Made by a program: the position numbers and the translations under genes. Shown here piece after piece: positions 30,701 through 35,019 of a stretch of 49,553 nt of DNA; within the stretch, counting starts at the first letter, position 1, and every line of letters begins with the position of its first letter. Origin of the DNA: CAUZFZ01 sp963579025 (lineage in GTDB: Bacteria > Planctomycetota > Planctomycetia > Planctomycetales > Planctomycetaceae). The stretch lies in NCBI GenBank assembly GCA_963579025.1, contig CAUZFZ010000060.1, positions 1 through 49,553 on the forward strand, written 5' to 3'. The notes under the pieces were generated by a model. It saw only the letters and a list, made by a program, of their open reading frames with translations. It was not told the origin of the DNA and did no database searches.

Positions 30701-33002
30701 TGGAGACTCGATCACGGGTGGTCTGGGCACGGACAATATTGTCGCCGGGGCCGGGAACGACTTCATCCAGGGCGGTGATGACAACGACACGATTGACGGC
30801 GGAGCTGGTGCTGACAATGCGAGTGGTGACGGTGGCCAGGATTTGATCACGGGTGGAACGGAGAACGACACACTCGATGGTGGAGCCGGAGACGACATCA
30901 TCACTGGCGACGCTGGAAACGATTCGATAACTGGTGGCGACAACAATGACAACTTGTCCGGCGGTGATGGTGCCGACAACATTGATGGTGAAGGCGGCAA
31001 CGACACTGTCAGTGGAGACGGCGGCCAGGACACGGTCGATGGCGGCGGTGACGCGGATACGGTCAGCGGTGGTGCTGATAATGATACGGTTCGCGGCGGT
31101 GCCGGTGACGACGTCGTGACTGGCGACGACGGCGACGACAGCCTCGATGGTGGCGACGACAACGATACGCTGGATGGTGGTCTGGGCGTCGACGCAATCG
31201 ACGGCGGCAACGGTGGCACTAACATCGATCAGCTCAGTGGGTCAGTGACCGGCAGCCAGAATGCCACACTAACGAACACGACGTTTGACGTAGCCGGGTT
31301 GATCGACACGTTCCTGTCGATTGAACAGGTCATTATCATCGGCGGAACGGGAAGTAACCGGCTGGACGCGTCCGCCTACACCATTGGCTCGGTCACGATC
31401 GATGGTGGCGACGGCAACGACACACTGCTGGGCAGTGCCGGTTCGGACTCACTCAATGGCGGTCTGGGCGACGACAGTATCGATGCTGGTGCTGGCAACG
31501 ACATCGCACTGGGTGGTGGTGGCCGCGACACGATCAACGGCAATGACGGCAACGACACGCTCGGCGGAAACAGCGGAAACGACGTCCTCAACGGCGGTGC
31601 CGGCTTCGACAGCGCGGCGGGGGGCGATGGCGACGACGTGCTGAGCGGTGGCGACAACAACGATACGCTCGAGGGTGACCTCGGCAACGACGTGCTGATG
31701 GGCGAAGCTGGTAATGACCGGTTGATCGGGGACGCTGGTGCGGACTTGCTGATCGGTGGAGATGGCGTGGATCGTGCATTCGGAAATGCCGGCAACGATA
31801 CGCTGCGTGGTGGTAACGGCCGCGATACGCTCAACGGCGGTGCCGGCCGGGACGACCTGAATGGCGAAGGTGACAAGGACCGGCTGCTGGGTGGGGCGGG
31901 ACGGGATGTTCTCGCGACGGATGGTAGCGGTGTCGACACGCTGAACGGACAAGGGTCGGGCCTCGACTCGGTCATGTTCACGGGCACGTCAGGAGACGAC
32001 GTGTTTCTGGTCGAGAATCTCGGAAGCCGCTACCGCATTCTTGATTTGTCCGGCAGCAACGACCGCGTCGTGGTGACACGCACCGAGCGCGTCTTCTTTG
32101 ACACAATGGACGGAGACGACGCGATTCTTGTCGAGAACCTGGCCACGATCGCTGGCGTCGGCGTCTTCAACCTGACGCTGGGAGCCGGTAACGACACGGT
32201 CAGTGCTGCATTGAACACGAACGCGAACTTCACGTTTGTGGTCGATGCCGGAACCGGCAACGACACCATTGATACCGGAGCAGGAAACGACAACATCAGT
32301 GCTGGTGATGGTGACGACTCGGTGACGACCGGATCGGGCGACGACACGATCAACGGGGGTTCGGGAGCTGACTCACTGAATGGTATGGCCGGAGCGGACG
32401 TCATCGACGGTGGCACTGGCTCCGATACGATTCTCGGTGGTTCCGAGGCCGACAGCCTGGTTGGTGGAGCCGGCGACGACACCATCCGCGGCAACGGCGG
32501 CGAGGACACGATCTTTGGCGGAGACGGCAGGGACCTGCTGTTCGGCGACGAAGCAGCCGACGACATCTTTGGTGAAGACGACGCCGACTCGATTGCCGGT
32601 GGTGGTGGGAACGACAACATCCTGGGCGGCGACGGTAACGACGTCATCAAAGGTGAAGATGGCGAGGACTTCATCGAGGGCGGCAACGGAAACGACACCA
32701 TTTCCGGCGGTCTGAAGAACGATCGGATCAACGGCCAGGACGGTCAGGACAAGCTGTTCGGCGATGCCGACAACGACACGCTGACCGGTGGCGGCAGAGA
32801 AGACCTGGTGGTGGGCGGACGTGGTGCGGATTCCATAAGTGGACAGGGCACCAACCGTGACACGCTTGTGGGCGAGACTGGTCTGGAAGGATCGGACGAC
32901 GACACGCCCGATCCCGGTGACACGTTCGACAACGCCGCCGAAATCAACAACGCGTTCGTTGTGCCGCAGGCGATATTCGACTTGCTCGACAGTTTCATCT
33001 GA
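12795..33002 (+). CDS. Giant mosaic surface protein: beta-helix, Ig-like, Calx-beta and RTX repeats
   Basis: 6,735 residues from ATG 12795, which has GGGAG about 8 nt upstream; a longer frame to 12699 lacks this. The N-terminus is basic and arginine-rich and ends in SERLEERTLLTA, a motif typical of planctomycete exported proteins, instead of a normal signal peptide. Blocks in order (nt): beta-helix 13000-17060; ten Ig-like domains with DITPDPR-type starts 17785-21840; CSLREA-type cassette with choice-of-anchor-Q end (DNGGPTLTHAL...DIGAYEF) 21850-23340; a second cassette 23340-27290 interrupted by three more Ig-like domains; a third cassette 27290-28840; three Calx-beta domains 28845-29975; RTX repeats 30603-32880; a short acidic tail. 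RTX and Calx-beta domains bind calcium in known families. Adhesion or S-layer-like surface function is inferred. RTX proteins are often exported by type I systems. Confidence 0.95.
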   Translation: MLLTSWVRSFRETLFSRRRRTRRRGDVRGNQLWQPGRRLNRTSERLEERTLLTALVVDQDFVDIRGGSVTLGNSDIDVDNDGTPEFDEIVFDNVRLSGFGAGINVNLSGRVDASGTITPLELSRIAFQDVTIVGAGGGGLNVTLNNVNFGDGPDDPERPNGLILQNSQIGVAATSSTGGPVVFNLTDVQVPELTVFQTDIFGGSNAGLRISLDSQTRNTVIGEIDIAESNIDGVSLTSTGIEQPVFQIDNTNPLNVTVASHGFQTGSEVTIEDVQGATVANTTATITVPLDPQGRPDQNQFTLDGIDGTGTGTYVNGTGTVFLRTTINSTRFRDNTITGTTGADGVEINLTNTNAPELNIEDHLDVNDPTQLIRSISVNLDNSPLDGFTIRNNRIDATRPSIDGLRIAAVDSTLSNLLIDNNTVAGNLGMTPNPAGAEGIVFDITDGNVSGIFTRNIVQDTLGDGLEITATVSQEFVDENRGPLLFDFQSGLNEFDGNTFSGNQGAGVFVDLPENVAINATLTDNTFTSNGVRGLDFTVAKTAAQFTQLARGGVGRTDTTLRVIDASAFTQFTAPFNVMIEAEELTVTGTVLNEPTILTVIRGVNGTRARFHPTNADVIATQGDAFRLTLGGDDVTTDRNVFDGNTGGGLRLTLVDRAAGAFVIQNNVIINSQGNDADDSDGISVNLVSLDANVPATNILRRSVIDSNLIGIDSFTTLPFAITDTLTTFTLADESVFNLGAGLQVNDVLRVDGEQIRVAAPPVGNTITVERNFNGTTAAPHAANAILTPTTGGNNDRGIDYFFEEQSVIEDVQIVNNIVANNTDDGVRFIREDDGITRTVNASDDQRRSVTIANNVISGNAIEPEVDIVVSPNLVDGSGSGSGLEIIVRNGTTDEFDVDIRDNTIANQVGPVGAGLLASSGLRLHTEADARIETIVTNNIVAFNGLDGFKMTERFSSVSDRRDIAGQLFGNDFSNNVDDGIDIGVPSGENVVFIVGADGVDSQNRSLGNTVSFNGDSGIDITGTAGATGAGGGTSGSRISITNNELDFNGQVLSTAVGVATPTGQSARLGSGIKIQVGSSQISVKDNRIRNNNGAGIDINLGGDISIRDNIITFNQNDGVEIQGSTEATILGNLIGSNVGRGIDILVAGGSNTNAKIGNGLEAGRNNIISNRREGIYIITSVTDQDQNVDSGVPLDATAASFSPSRVPNLLIQVDTNSIEDNGSLGGLPATGIRARIGSSNGGRGSEALAAAFGNSSSVAAGTVTDAGANGRTNARIINNDFDGNFGDDARFEAFISTAEPQVTQGDWTLTNTPPYDIDPNQYLSDPLARLNLVFEGNVGNGLRALGGSAAYQIAEPVFKSRDSLANATPGSSDEVPPAGPFINGGTRPGNLPRSIINLPARAPGGVQFAPLTGPNLPPPMTDILTVTNVQDVALGNGVTELQVTVGGAITFPNGAFVEISGVSAIGGGLHTANGVQQVFNVNVGAGTFQLRNTAGHGGPQFSNGGTVVWNNPANQSFLYPGISPSSTFRIAQGFDTQGPTAADEFSGGSGNFSDGAYDIWTPNETRSGSIINVESRFDDATIPFGQLRVTTANHGLSPNRQITITGVQGIPAANGFESLAVGSILSVDQFLVTGSAATAGAFTGGGTFVTIDDSFTDPLTPTFPTGDVVDITPDPRSTNTGVVALNFSEPVTGLDVDDLLLLRDGRAVDVGNVLLQQVNARQFTVNLGPATALDGDYELIIDGRLPEATIVPVTPNAQSGPVDNIVVNFSEDVTGVDIFDFTLSRDLGDGRGPIAVDLSEIGANLEVRQITPSTYSIDLSTVTDIEAQYRLTLLAPRTAALISQLTPNSVTILAATNQVNFNVVGHGLSTGQTVTVQGVTANGGATPVNGVFRILVVDGDNFRLATDRTLITPVSSAVGSYTFGGSSVQFDPGIIDRVGRPFSVVNVIRTSGLSILADASDTWVRASAAPTVDLLDVTPDPRNSPVPSVTFRFSEPVLKATVDTSDFQLSRDTGFGPVAVLIDPNIAIVTPLDDPLTAIDESQAAVLTSTLFRLDGLTSLTTIPGDYRLTLITTGPSRIQDAQGLSLSFPATDDFTVVTTGPAPEIIDVFPDPRPSAASAVTFVFSEGVEQTDGTSLDNEPASDFFTLTRDAGDGNGPQDVPLTGIMLTQSSSTVFEIDLRTVTSSTPTAALPLPSIDGNYTLTLNRGSAIRAVGDLEQLAVDGVDTWVQDSTNPTAEILSIDPDPRVQSPGVVTVQFAEPVRGVDRFDAATDFTLTLDIGDGNGPLPIPLTDSMGVIPVRPISPVDANGNPVRPFVTGINVFASAYILDLSDIESTILSAFPTVDGNYELTLTDAGGIADDTGNAYLVTGTSVDAWERLFRTNNDPIIDAVFPAGGPTPSNNFVTNRIEVSANDEWFTDTIPPAVVSGTVSIDPDPRSTPVGIVTINFSEPVLGVDITDFDLTLNGNAVSLNGVTLTQIASDRYEIDLNLVTGAPGTYVFSIDGNGSLIRDTALNFLPQTLQLLDTWTVETIAPTATITAPTPRTDPADDIQVTFSKDVVVSAVDISDFRLERDTGSGFLVVSSAAGTVTANSPVSGLDDSFTLDLSAAGLTDTAGTYRVTLIASDSEIVDGAGIELPADATATWVLDNTVPTADVVDIFPDPRDDEVGLVNILFNEDVSNVTPGNAATGPADTHLVLLRDGGAVDISSLSISRETARRYTVDLASVTAMDGDYELRLSSETNITDTAGNDLLADTSLPVTGLSARDLWTIGDDLTAPTATFVAVTPDPRQTAVDTITVNFDEDVSGVDVSDFSLTVDGNTLGLVAAGVEVNAAPGSASEYQISGLSSLTAATGTYVLTLTAAGSGIIDSSTNANAIVTDAIEQWVTIPANLQATLTIAPEPGFATVPDPRLRAVNQIVVDFASASGTPVAVSNVGIEDFRLTRIATPNTDPIPVSLRQITVVQSPLGAQQYFIDLSTVSGTDGTYTLTLQALDSDITDGSSDLLSNASVTWVTRTTITVDTPVTADAADATPGDQIPEDAAGNTTLRAAINEANALPGDDIISLPAGTFAISLGGIGEQGGLTGDFDITDVNGSLTIRGAGAEFTIINGASVERVFHVLAGASLILEDVTISGGRVIGSDDGGGIRNDGGTVVIRRSVIRDNVSLDDGGAINNDGVMLIEDTTIVNNQAINNGGAIRNVGSLQIVNSMIGGLDDPSTGFDERNRAGQTGGALVNLGAGVVQVTGSTFSGNVADSFDGGAIRNASLSTGPGVVSLLNTNLSATDATMEVTDISAFGPLEVFDIRIGLEQLRVTRVDGDTLTVQRGINGTTAVAHVPGDTVTLISSLGLVNVTIARNESGNQGGGISAAIGRAILKNTLVISNVSGGGVDSDVTAPSFAPANIGSAGNNLIGTNSGATTAFPAGTANANGDFVGSTAALIDVTNILETDVVTGELVLADNGGPTLTHALISPGAGLIAQNFAINGGGVQNATVDQRGIARTLGNGTVDIGAYEFGGYFLNSTEDSIDVIPGDGFVADSLGRRTLRAAIMEVNALAQSGDSISNAIRLVGPTPYTLTQAEIDRTSPTADIIDVTPDPLAAAAFMQNPIDEITVTFTEPVQGLDLLNAETNFDLLFAADGTTMAAPISLAGVTLRQDSPTQYTLQNLETPLAADGRYELRLVSTGVTDFALQPNGLADDPAVGIAGVAASDVFIRGADVFGPVATVSQIATPRIDNPGAVTVTFDEAIEGIDTSNDPENFSLTFDDGVAGPVVIDLSGIALQLVSSTEFTLNLAAVLDPTVTMGLTAAGTYVLTFDPSSAALTQPIQDTLGNVSNQTPITRTWVVGPDMDAPTGTIAEITPDPRNSPVGVVTIDFSEDVTGVNTAMMGAETDFDLFYDVDGFGGGLNSVQIDLSTLTVIQVTDSQYTIDLSSVAVADGAYRLVLTTLGNVEDAAGNSLAADELQSGFVNSVFVGPSILSAGQGYIEEWVIGDDVTVTDSLIGTLPAPPTNTPFTYNPTAFGDLDILGGSLIISGDGIAASTIDGNSIDRVFDVRFGATVSLTDLTVTGGVVAGGPDALLVGGGQIEGSKDGGGIRSSGSLLLTRTEIAGNSADGRGGGVFVDSVARSTPLVTTADSLATAVTAGATTITLNSAMNFPTNVPFEIQVTSAGGVEQMQVTAVAGNVFTVTRGFNGTIAVAHTANAVVALALPPSATTLTVTDASAFPMIAGFQIQLGAERMQVTTVAGNTFTVRRGVSGTTAINHFGGETVSLVQNEMSLVSIRNNQADFGGGLFNDDSGSVTIVESTFTSNAATTDGGGLFNDRTGTVAITGTQVTSNSAGRDGGGLYNNDQSTLTAIDSTISQNTAVGDGGGLLSELAALATLNNTTVAANSAERGGGVFNQDGTVTITASPLSANTASGDGGGFYVTSNGVVNAGNSTLSGNTAEGNGGGFRNEGVVTLSNTRVIDNTSNLDGGGVSNTRVLTLQNGTTVTGNVSGANGGGIASTGNGNVNLAQIVVTSNTAAADGGAIHNSGGSSLTVTSSTLSSSSAGDQGGGLYHSSTGQTTVASSTLSNNTAREGGGLYTSRNLTLQNSTLSTNTATTSGGGVANNGGTITFQNGTVFNNTAAVDGGGIDNQSAFGQFRARNTIVAGNTAPADADVTGVQFVNQGNNLIGDLGNSVTGFSDAVAGVVGGVIGSVTGATNASPIVITSASHGLSTGDRIRVRNVTGNTAANGVFDVTVIDGNTLSLDGTSGNGTFTGGGELIRLVDSLLGPLQDNGGPTLTHALLFGSPARDRGSNVGALLTDQRGFGRIFDGDGDGVATVDIGAFESGFVVNTFVDSQDVSVLINNIGDQASADANGSSSLRAAVMEANAQTGDDTLLLIPGTYQFVIAGRNEDGAARGDLDILGNLTIIGSGVDETIIDAAGLDRVFHVLAGAQLNLKNLTVRGGSEVRGGGILNQGVLTLENVVVEDNSADFGGGIYNDLREDSLANTPLTATDLTLTVGSGSQFPSTGGFDIRIDDEELRVTTVNNQTYTVTRGVNGTTAAPHNVNARIELVQSMTVVDSTIRSNEARLQGGGLLNLNELTITRSVITTNSSNAQGGGLFNEAAIASASTEIIDTTFNANYAHGAGGGIYNSTSSFGTSTIDIRSTTLSRNEAGAKGGAIYNNDRLDILNSTISTNVAQATAAGIYNVGTGTSNGAVTITNSTFLDNAVDGTGGGIVNVSGSNTVTLRNTIVASNTAPRGNNDLDGSFISSGANFIGDAGNSGGFVNGVNLDAVGTTGSPFDPVVGPLQDNGGPTQTHALLAGSPALDAGDNSGGEPVDQRGGRRPTDSTADIGAFEVQENRLSINEVRMAEGTNGSTLFVFTVLLETATAEPVSVVFTTVQATAQAGSDFLSTSGTLNYAPGDLTQTIVVEVNGDTTPEDTEAFKVRLTNPVNAVLIGSTCPDDPNLECDQVDPDAPQSAIEARGIIDNDDAILTVDAVSTSLLEGAVGENPVMTVTVLLSNAVVDTAVVNFTTTDTGTATATEGIDYQDATGSVTFAPGDTVQTFDITLIGDNAAEPHETFNIELTSASPLTIGTSPQATGTILNDDVQLTIAGVSDTEGTGGLKDFGFGFSLAQQVAQEITFQVQTTGVTATSGADFFALNAATVTIPANLTNVPVPVTQNVQVVSDTTFEGGTGTFETFQLDFVAGSVMRGGMVDSNAILLGGPATGTIEDDEPRPIVWTIRRSADMLNFEVDRTDDSGSVTVFSQTVVTTMSLAVPNDTSQPLDSGMDDQFVVDFTNGNPIPTNGLTVNGFTQVAGDSLQLTNASGTFTNITYTATGTNSGTVVLDDGTVSTINYTGLEPVRDFLNAQNRTFTIDSISHPGDHPIRIANAPSGQTIIDSNGTGAFENITFNNPTTSLTVNAGDGTNAITVEPLEAGFTGTLTVNAGGGNDTVDANMVNFAVTLNGEAGNDVLTGSAFGDSITGGLGTDNIVAGAGNDFIQGGDDNDTIDGGAGADNASGDGGQDLITGGTENDTLDGGAGDDIITGDAGNDSITGGDNNDNLSGGDGADNIDGEGGNDTVSGDGGQDTVDGGGDADTVSGGADNDTVRGGAGDDVVTGDDGDDSLDGGDDNDTLDGGLGVDAIDGGNGGTNIDQLSGSVTGSQNATLTNTTFDVAGLIDTFLSIEQVIIIGGTGSNRLDASAYTIGSVTIDGGDGNDTLLGSAGSDSLNGGLGDDSIDAGAGNDIALGGGGRDTINGNDGNDTLGGNSGNDVLNGGAGFDSAAGGDGDDVLSGGDNNDTLEGDLGNDVLMGEAGNDRLIGDAGADLLIGGDGVDRAFGNAGNDTLRGGNGRDTLNGGAGRDDLNGEGDKDRLLGGAGRDVLATDGSGVDTLNGQGSGLDSVMFTGTSGDDVFLVENLGSRYRILDLSGSNDRVVVTRTERVFFDTMDGDDAILVENLATIAGVGVFNLTLGAGNDTVSAALNTNANFTFVVDAGTGNDTIDTGAGNDNISAGDGDDSVTTGSGDDTINGGSGADSLNGMAGADVIDGGTGSDTILGGSEADSLVGGAGDDTIRGNGGEDTIFGGDGRDLLFGDEAADDIFGEDDADSIAGGGGNDNILGGDGNDVIKGEDGEDFIEGGNGNDTISGGLKNDRINGQDGQDKLFGDADNDTLTGGGREDLVVGGRGADSISGQGTNRDTLVGETGLEGSDDDTPDPGDTFDNAAEINNAFVVPQAIFDLLDSFI
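17785..21840 (+). repeat. Array of ten bacterial Ig-like domains (PDPR motif)
   Basis: Ten copies of a module of about 110-150 residues, each opening with a phrase such as VVDITPDPRST or ILSIDPDPRVQ. This is followed by VTVNFSEPVTGVDISDF-like and DLSTVTGxDGxYxLTL-like strands and often a closing W. Copies start near 17800, 18035, 18715, 19110, 19505, 20080, 20400, 20760, 21140 and 21485. Three more copies sit at 23555-24760 inside a CSLREA cassette. The copies are diverged, so the array is old. Confidence 0.85.
30603..32880 (+). repeat. RTX (hemolysin-type) calcium-binding nonapeptide array
   Basis: About 59 GGxGxDxxx-type nonapeptides (27-bp period) in three blocks of roughly 18, 19 and 22, at about 30720-31210, 31400-31920 and 32250-32880. 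The blocks are separated by non-repeat strands (for example VVVTRTERVFFDTMDGDD). In known RTX proteins these repeats bind calcium and fold into a beta-roll after secretion. The repeat is a protein repeat, not a CRISPR: there are no spacers and the copies are translated in frame. Confidence 0.95.
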
Positions 33003-33140
33003 GCCGCGTTCAGAACGGCCCTGCCCGCACGATGGATCAGCCGGGCTTGTGTAATCGCAATGGGTGCTATGAACTCCGCATTGCGGCAGGCACAATTGAG
33101 CCAAACGCTGCCCCTGACTGATCCAATCACGGAGCTGTCG

Positions 33141-34898
33141 ATGATCACTCGTAGTCGTTATTCAGCGTCCCGCCCACGCTCAGGCAACACGGGCCTCATT
33201 GTTGTGCTGGTCCTGCTCGTCGCCGGAGGGACCGTTTACTTCACACTTGGTCAATCCGCGTCAGACGACGACAGCGACCAGGAATACATCACGCATACGG
33301 TCGCGAGAGAGAGATTGATTATCTCAGTGACCGAAGACGGCAATCTGGAGAGTGCCGAGAACAAGGACGTGAAATGTGAGATCGAAGGTGGGAGCACGAT
33401 CCTGTGGATCGTTGCCGACGGCACAGTCGTCGCAGAGGGTGAGAAGATTGTTGAATTAGACAAATCCGGCATCGAGGAACAGTTCCGTCAGCAGGAGGGG
33501 ATCTGTGAAAAAGCTCTGGCCGCACAAATCAAAGCTGACGAAGACGCCGGAGCTGCAAAGATTGCCGTGCAGGAGTACGTTGAAGGTACGTACCTGAAAG
33601 ACAAACAGGGCATTGAAGCGTCGATCATCATCGCGCGGGAAAACCTGGCAGCTGCGAACAACATGCTGGCTCATACGCAGCGAATAGCACGCAAGGGGTT
33701 CGCCACACCACTGCAGGTTCAGGCGGATGAATTTGCCGTACAGCGTGCCGGACTCGATCTGAAGACGTCTCAGCTGGCTGACAAAGTCCTGACAGCCTTC
33801 ACGCTGAGAAAGATGACGAAAGAGCTGGAGGCGACGTACAACGCGGGCCTCGCACTCGCTCGTTCTGAGAAAAGCAACGTTAAAATGGAGACCGTCAAGC
33901 TTGCGCGTCTGGAGAAGCAGGTCAGTAAGTGCGTCATCCTTGCACCGCAGGATGGCATGGTCGTGTATGCCAACGAACGCAGCCGTTACCGCTCAAGTGT
34001 TGCGATCGAACAGGGCGTGACTGTGCAGCAGAATCAAGTGCTGGTTCGGCTCCCTAAACTCAGCGCGATGCAGGCCAAGGTACTGGTCAACGAGTCGAAG
34101 ATCGATCAACTGAAACCGGGTATGGCCGCGACGCTGAAGATTCAGGACCGAGAATTCACGGGCAAAGTCGCCGAGAATGGCATTGCCAATCAGCCGGAAC
34201 CGACGTCGTGGTTCAGTGCCCAGGTGAAGGAATACGCGGTCACTGTTGAAATCGATGGGGATGTTGAGGGCCTGAAACCGGGCATGACAGCCGAGGTCGA
34301 GATTGAAATTGATGACCTGACCGATGAGCTGACCGTGCCTGTCGCCGCCGTGCTCAATCACGGGGAGAAATACTATTGCTGGATCACAACACCGTCCGGT
34401 CCAGAACGGCGTGAGCTGCTGCTGGGACCAACGAATGACCGAGTCATCGCGGTGCGTGACGGTGTCAACGTCGATGAGGACGTCATTCTGAATCCGCGCA
34501 GTGCTGTGGATGATGTCAAAAACCTGCCGACCCTCGATGAAGATGGACAGACGGAAGACACACAGGAATCCGATCGGCCGTCGGGACAGGCACCAGCACC
34601 GACAAGCTCCAAAACAACTGCTTCCTATGGTGCACCAGGCAGTACCTCGCCAGGTGGCGGATCGAGTACGACCGGCGGCGGCCCTTCCATGCCATCATTC
34701 AGTGACCGCGATACGAACAGTGATGGAAAGATCACGAAAGACGAAACCTCCGGCCGAATGACTGAGCACTTTGATCAGAATGACACGAACAAGGACGGCT
34801 CGATCGATGCCTCGGAATACAACGCGATGATCGCGCGGGTCCGGAAGGCCATGAGTCAGCGCCAGGGAGGCAGCACAACTCCCGGGGGCCCGAAATAG
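33141..34898 (+). CDS. HlyD/MacA-type periplasmic adaptor with C-terminal EF-hand pair
   Basis: 585 residues from ATG 33141, which has GGAG 6 nt upstream; a longer frame to 33060 does not. A basic N-terminus precedes one membrane segment (LIVVLVLLVAGGTVYFTLG). The body has the layout of efflux adaptors: a lipoyl/barrel-sandwich part, a long alpha-helical hairpin at about residues 110-260 (rich in Ala, Lys and Glu), the second lipoyl half with VILAPQDGMVVYANE, and a beta-barrel with VNESKIDQLKPGMAATLKI and GLKPGMTAEVEIEI. After a Ser/Gly/Pro-rich linker comes an EF-hand pair (DTNSDGKITKDE and DTNKDGSIDASE). Adaptors join an inner-membrane transporter to an outer channel. The EF-hands suggest calcium sensing or binding outside the membrane. 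It precedes a MacB-type permease on the same strand and follows the giant RTX gene by 138 bp. Confidence 0.9.
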   Translation: MITRSRYSASRPRSGNTGLIVVLVLLVAGGTVYFTLGQSASDDDSDQEYITHTVARERLIISVTEDGNLESAENKDVKCEIEGGSTILWIVADGTVVAEGEKIVELDKSGIEEQFRQQEGICEKALAAQIKADEDAGAAKIAVQEYVEGTYLKDKQGIEASIIIARENLAAANNMLAHTQRIARKGFATPLQVQADEFAVQRAGLDLKTSQLADKVLTAFTLRKMTKELEATYNAGLALARSEKSNVKMETVKLARLEKQVSKCVILAPQDGMVVYANERSRYRSSVAIEQGVTVQQNQVLVRLPKLSAMQAKVLVNESKIDQLKPGMAATLKIQDREFTGKVAENGIANQPEPTSWFSAQVKEYAVTVEIDGDVEGLKPGMTAEVEIEIDDLTDELTVPVAAVLNHGEKYYCWITTPSGPERRELLLGPTNDRVIAVRDGVNVDEDVILNPRSAVDDVKNLPTLDEDGQTEDTQESDRPSGQAPAPTSSKTTASYGAPGSTSPGGGSSTTGGGPSMPSFSDRDTNSDGKITKDETSGRMTEHFDQNDTNKDGSIDASEYNAMIARVRKAMSQRQGGSTTPGGPK

Positions 34899-34933
34899 TG
34901 CGACCCCGCCGACAGCGTGACCAATCGCCGCGT

Positions 34934-34958
34934 CGCCGGATTCAGAGGAATTCCGGCG
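34934..34958 (+). other. Hairpin between adaptor and permease genes
   Basis: CGCCGGATTC and GAATTCCGGCG form a stem with a one-base bulge and a 4-base AGAG loop. It lies in the 121-bp gap between the adaptor stop and the permease start. There is no T tract, so it may tune rather than stop transcription. Confidence 0.4.
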
Positions 34959-35019
34959 AATCGTCCAGATTAGAATTCCTGCGAATTCAGCAATTCGCCC
35001 TGTTGGCGGAGCGGAGAGC

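Noticed and set aside
30416..31225. Minus-strand Ser/Pro-rich open frame opposite the RTX repeats
   Set aside because: A low-complexity mirror of the GGxGxDxxx repeat; the same occurs at 31376-31987 and 32030-32731.
30603..32880. Regular 27-bp periodicity that could be mistaken for a CRISPR or satellite array
   Set aside because: The period is that of translated RTX nonapeptides in an open frame, and there are no unique spacers between identical repeats.
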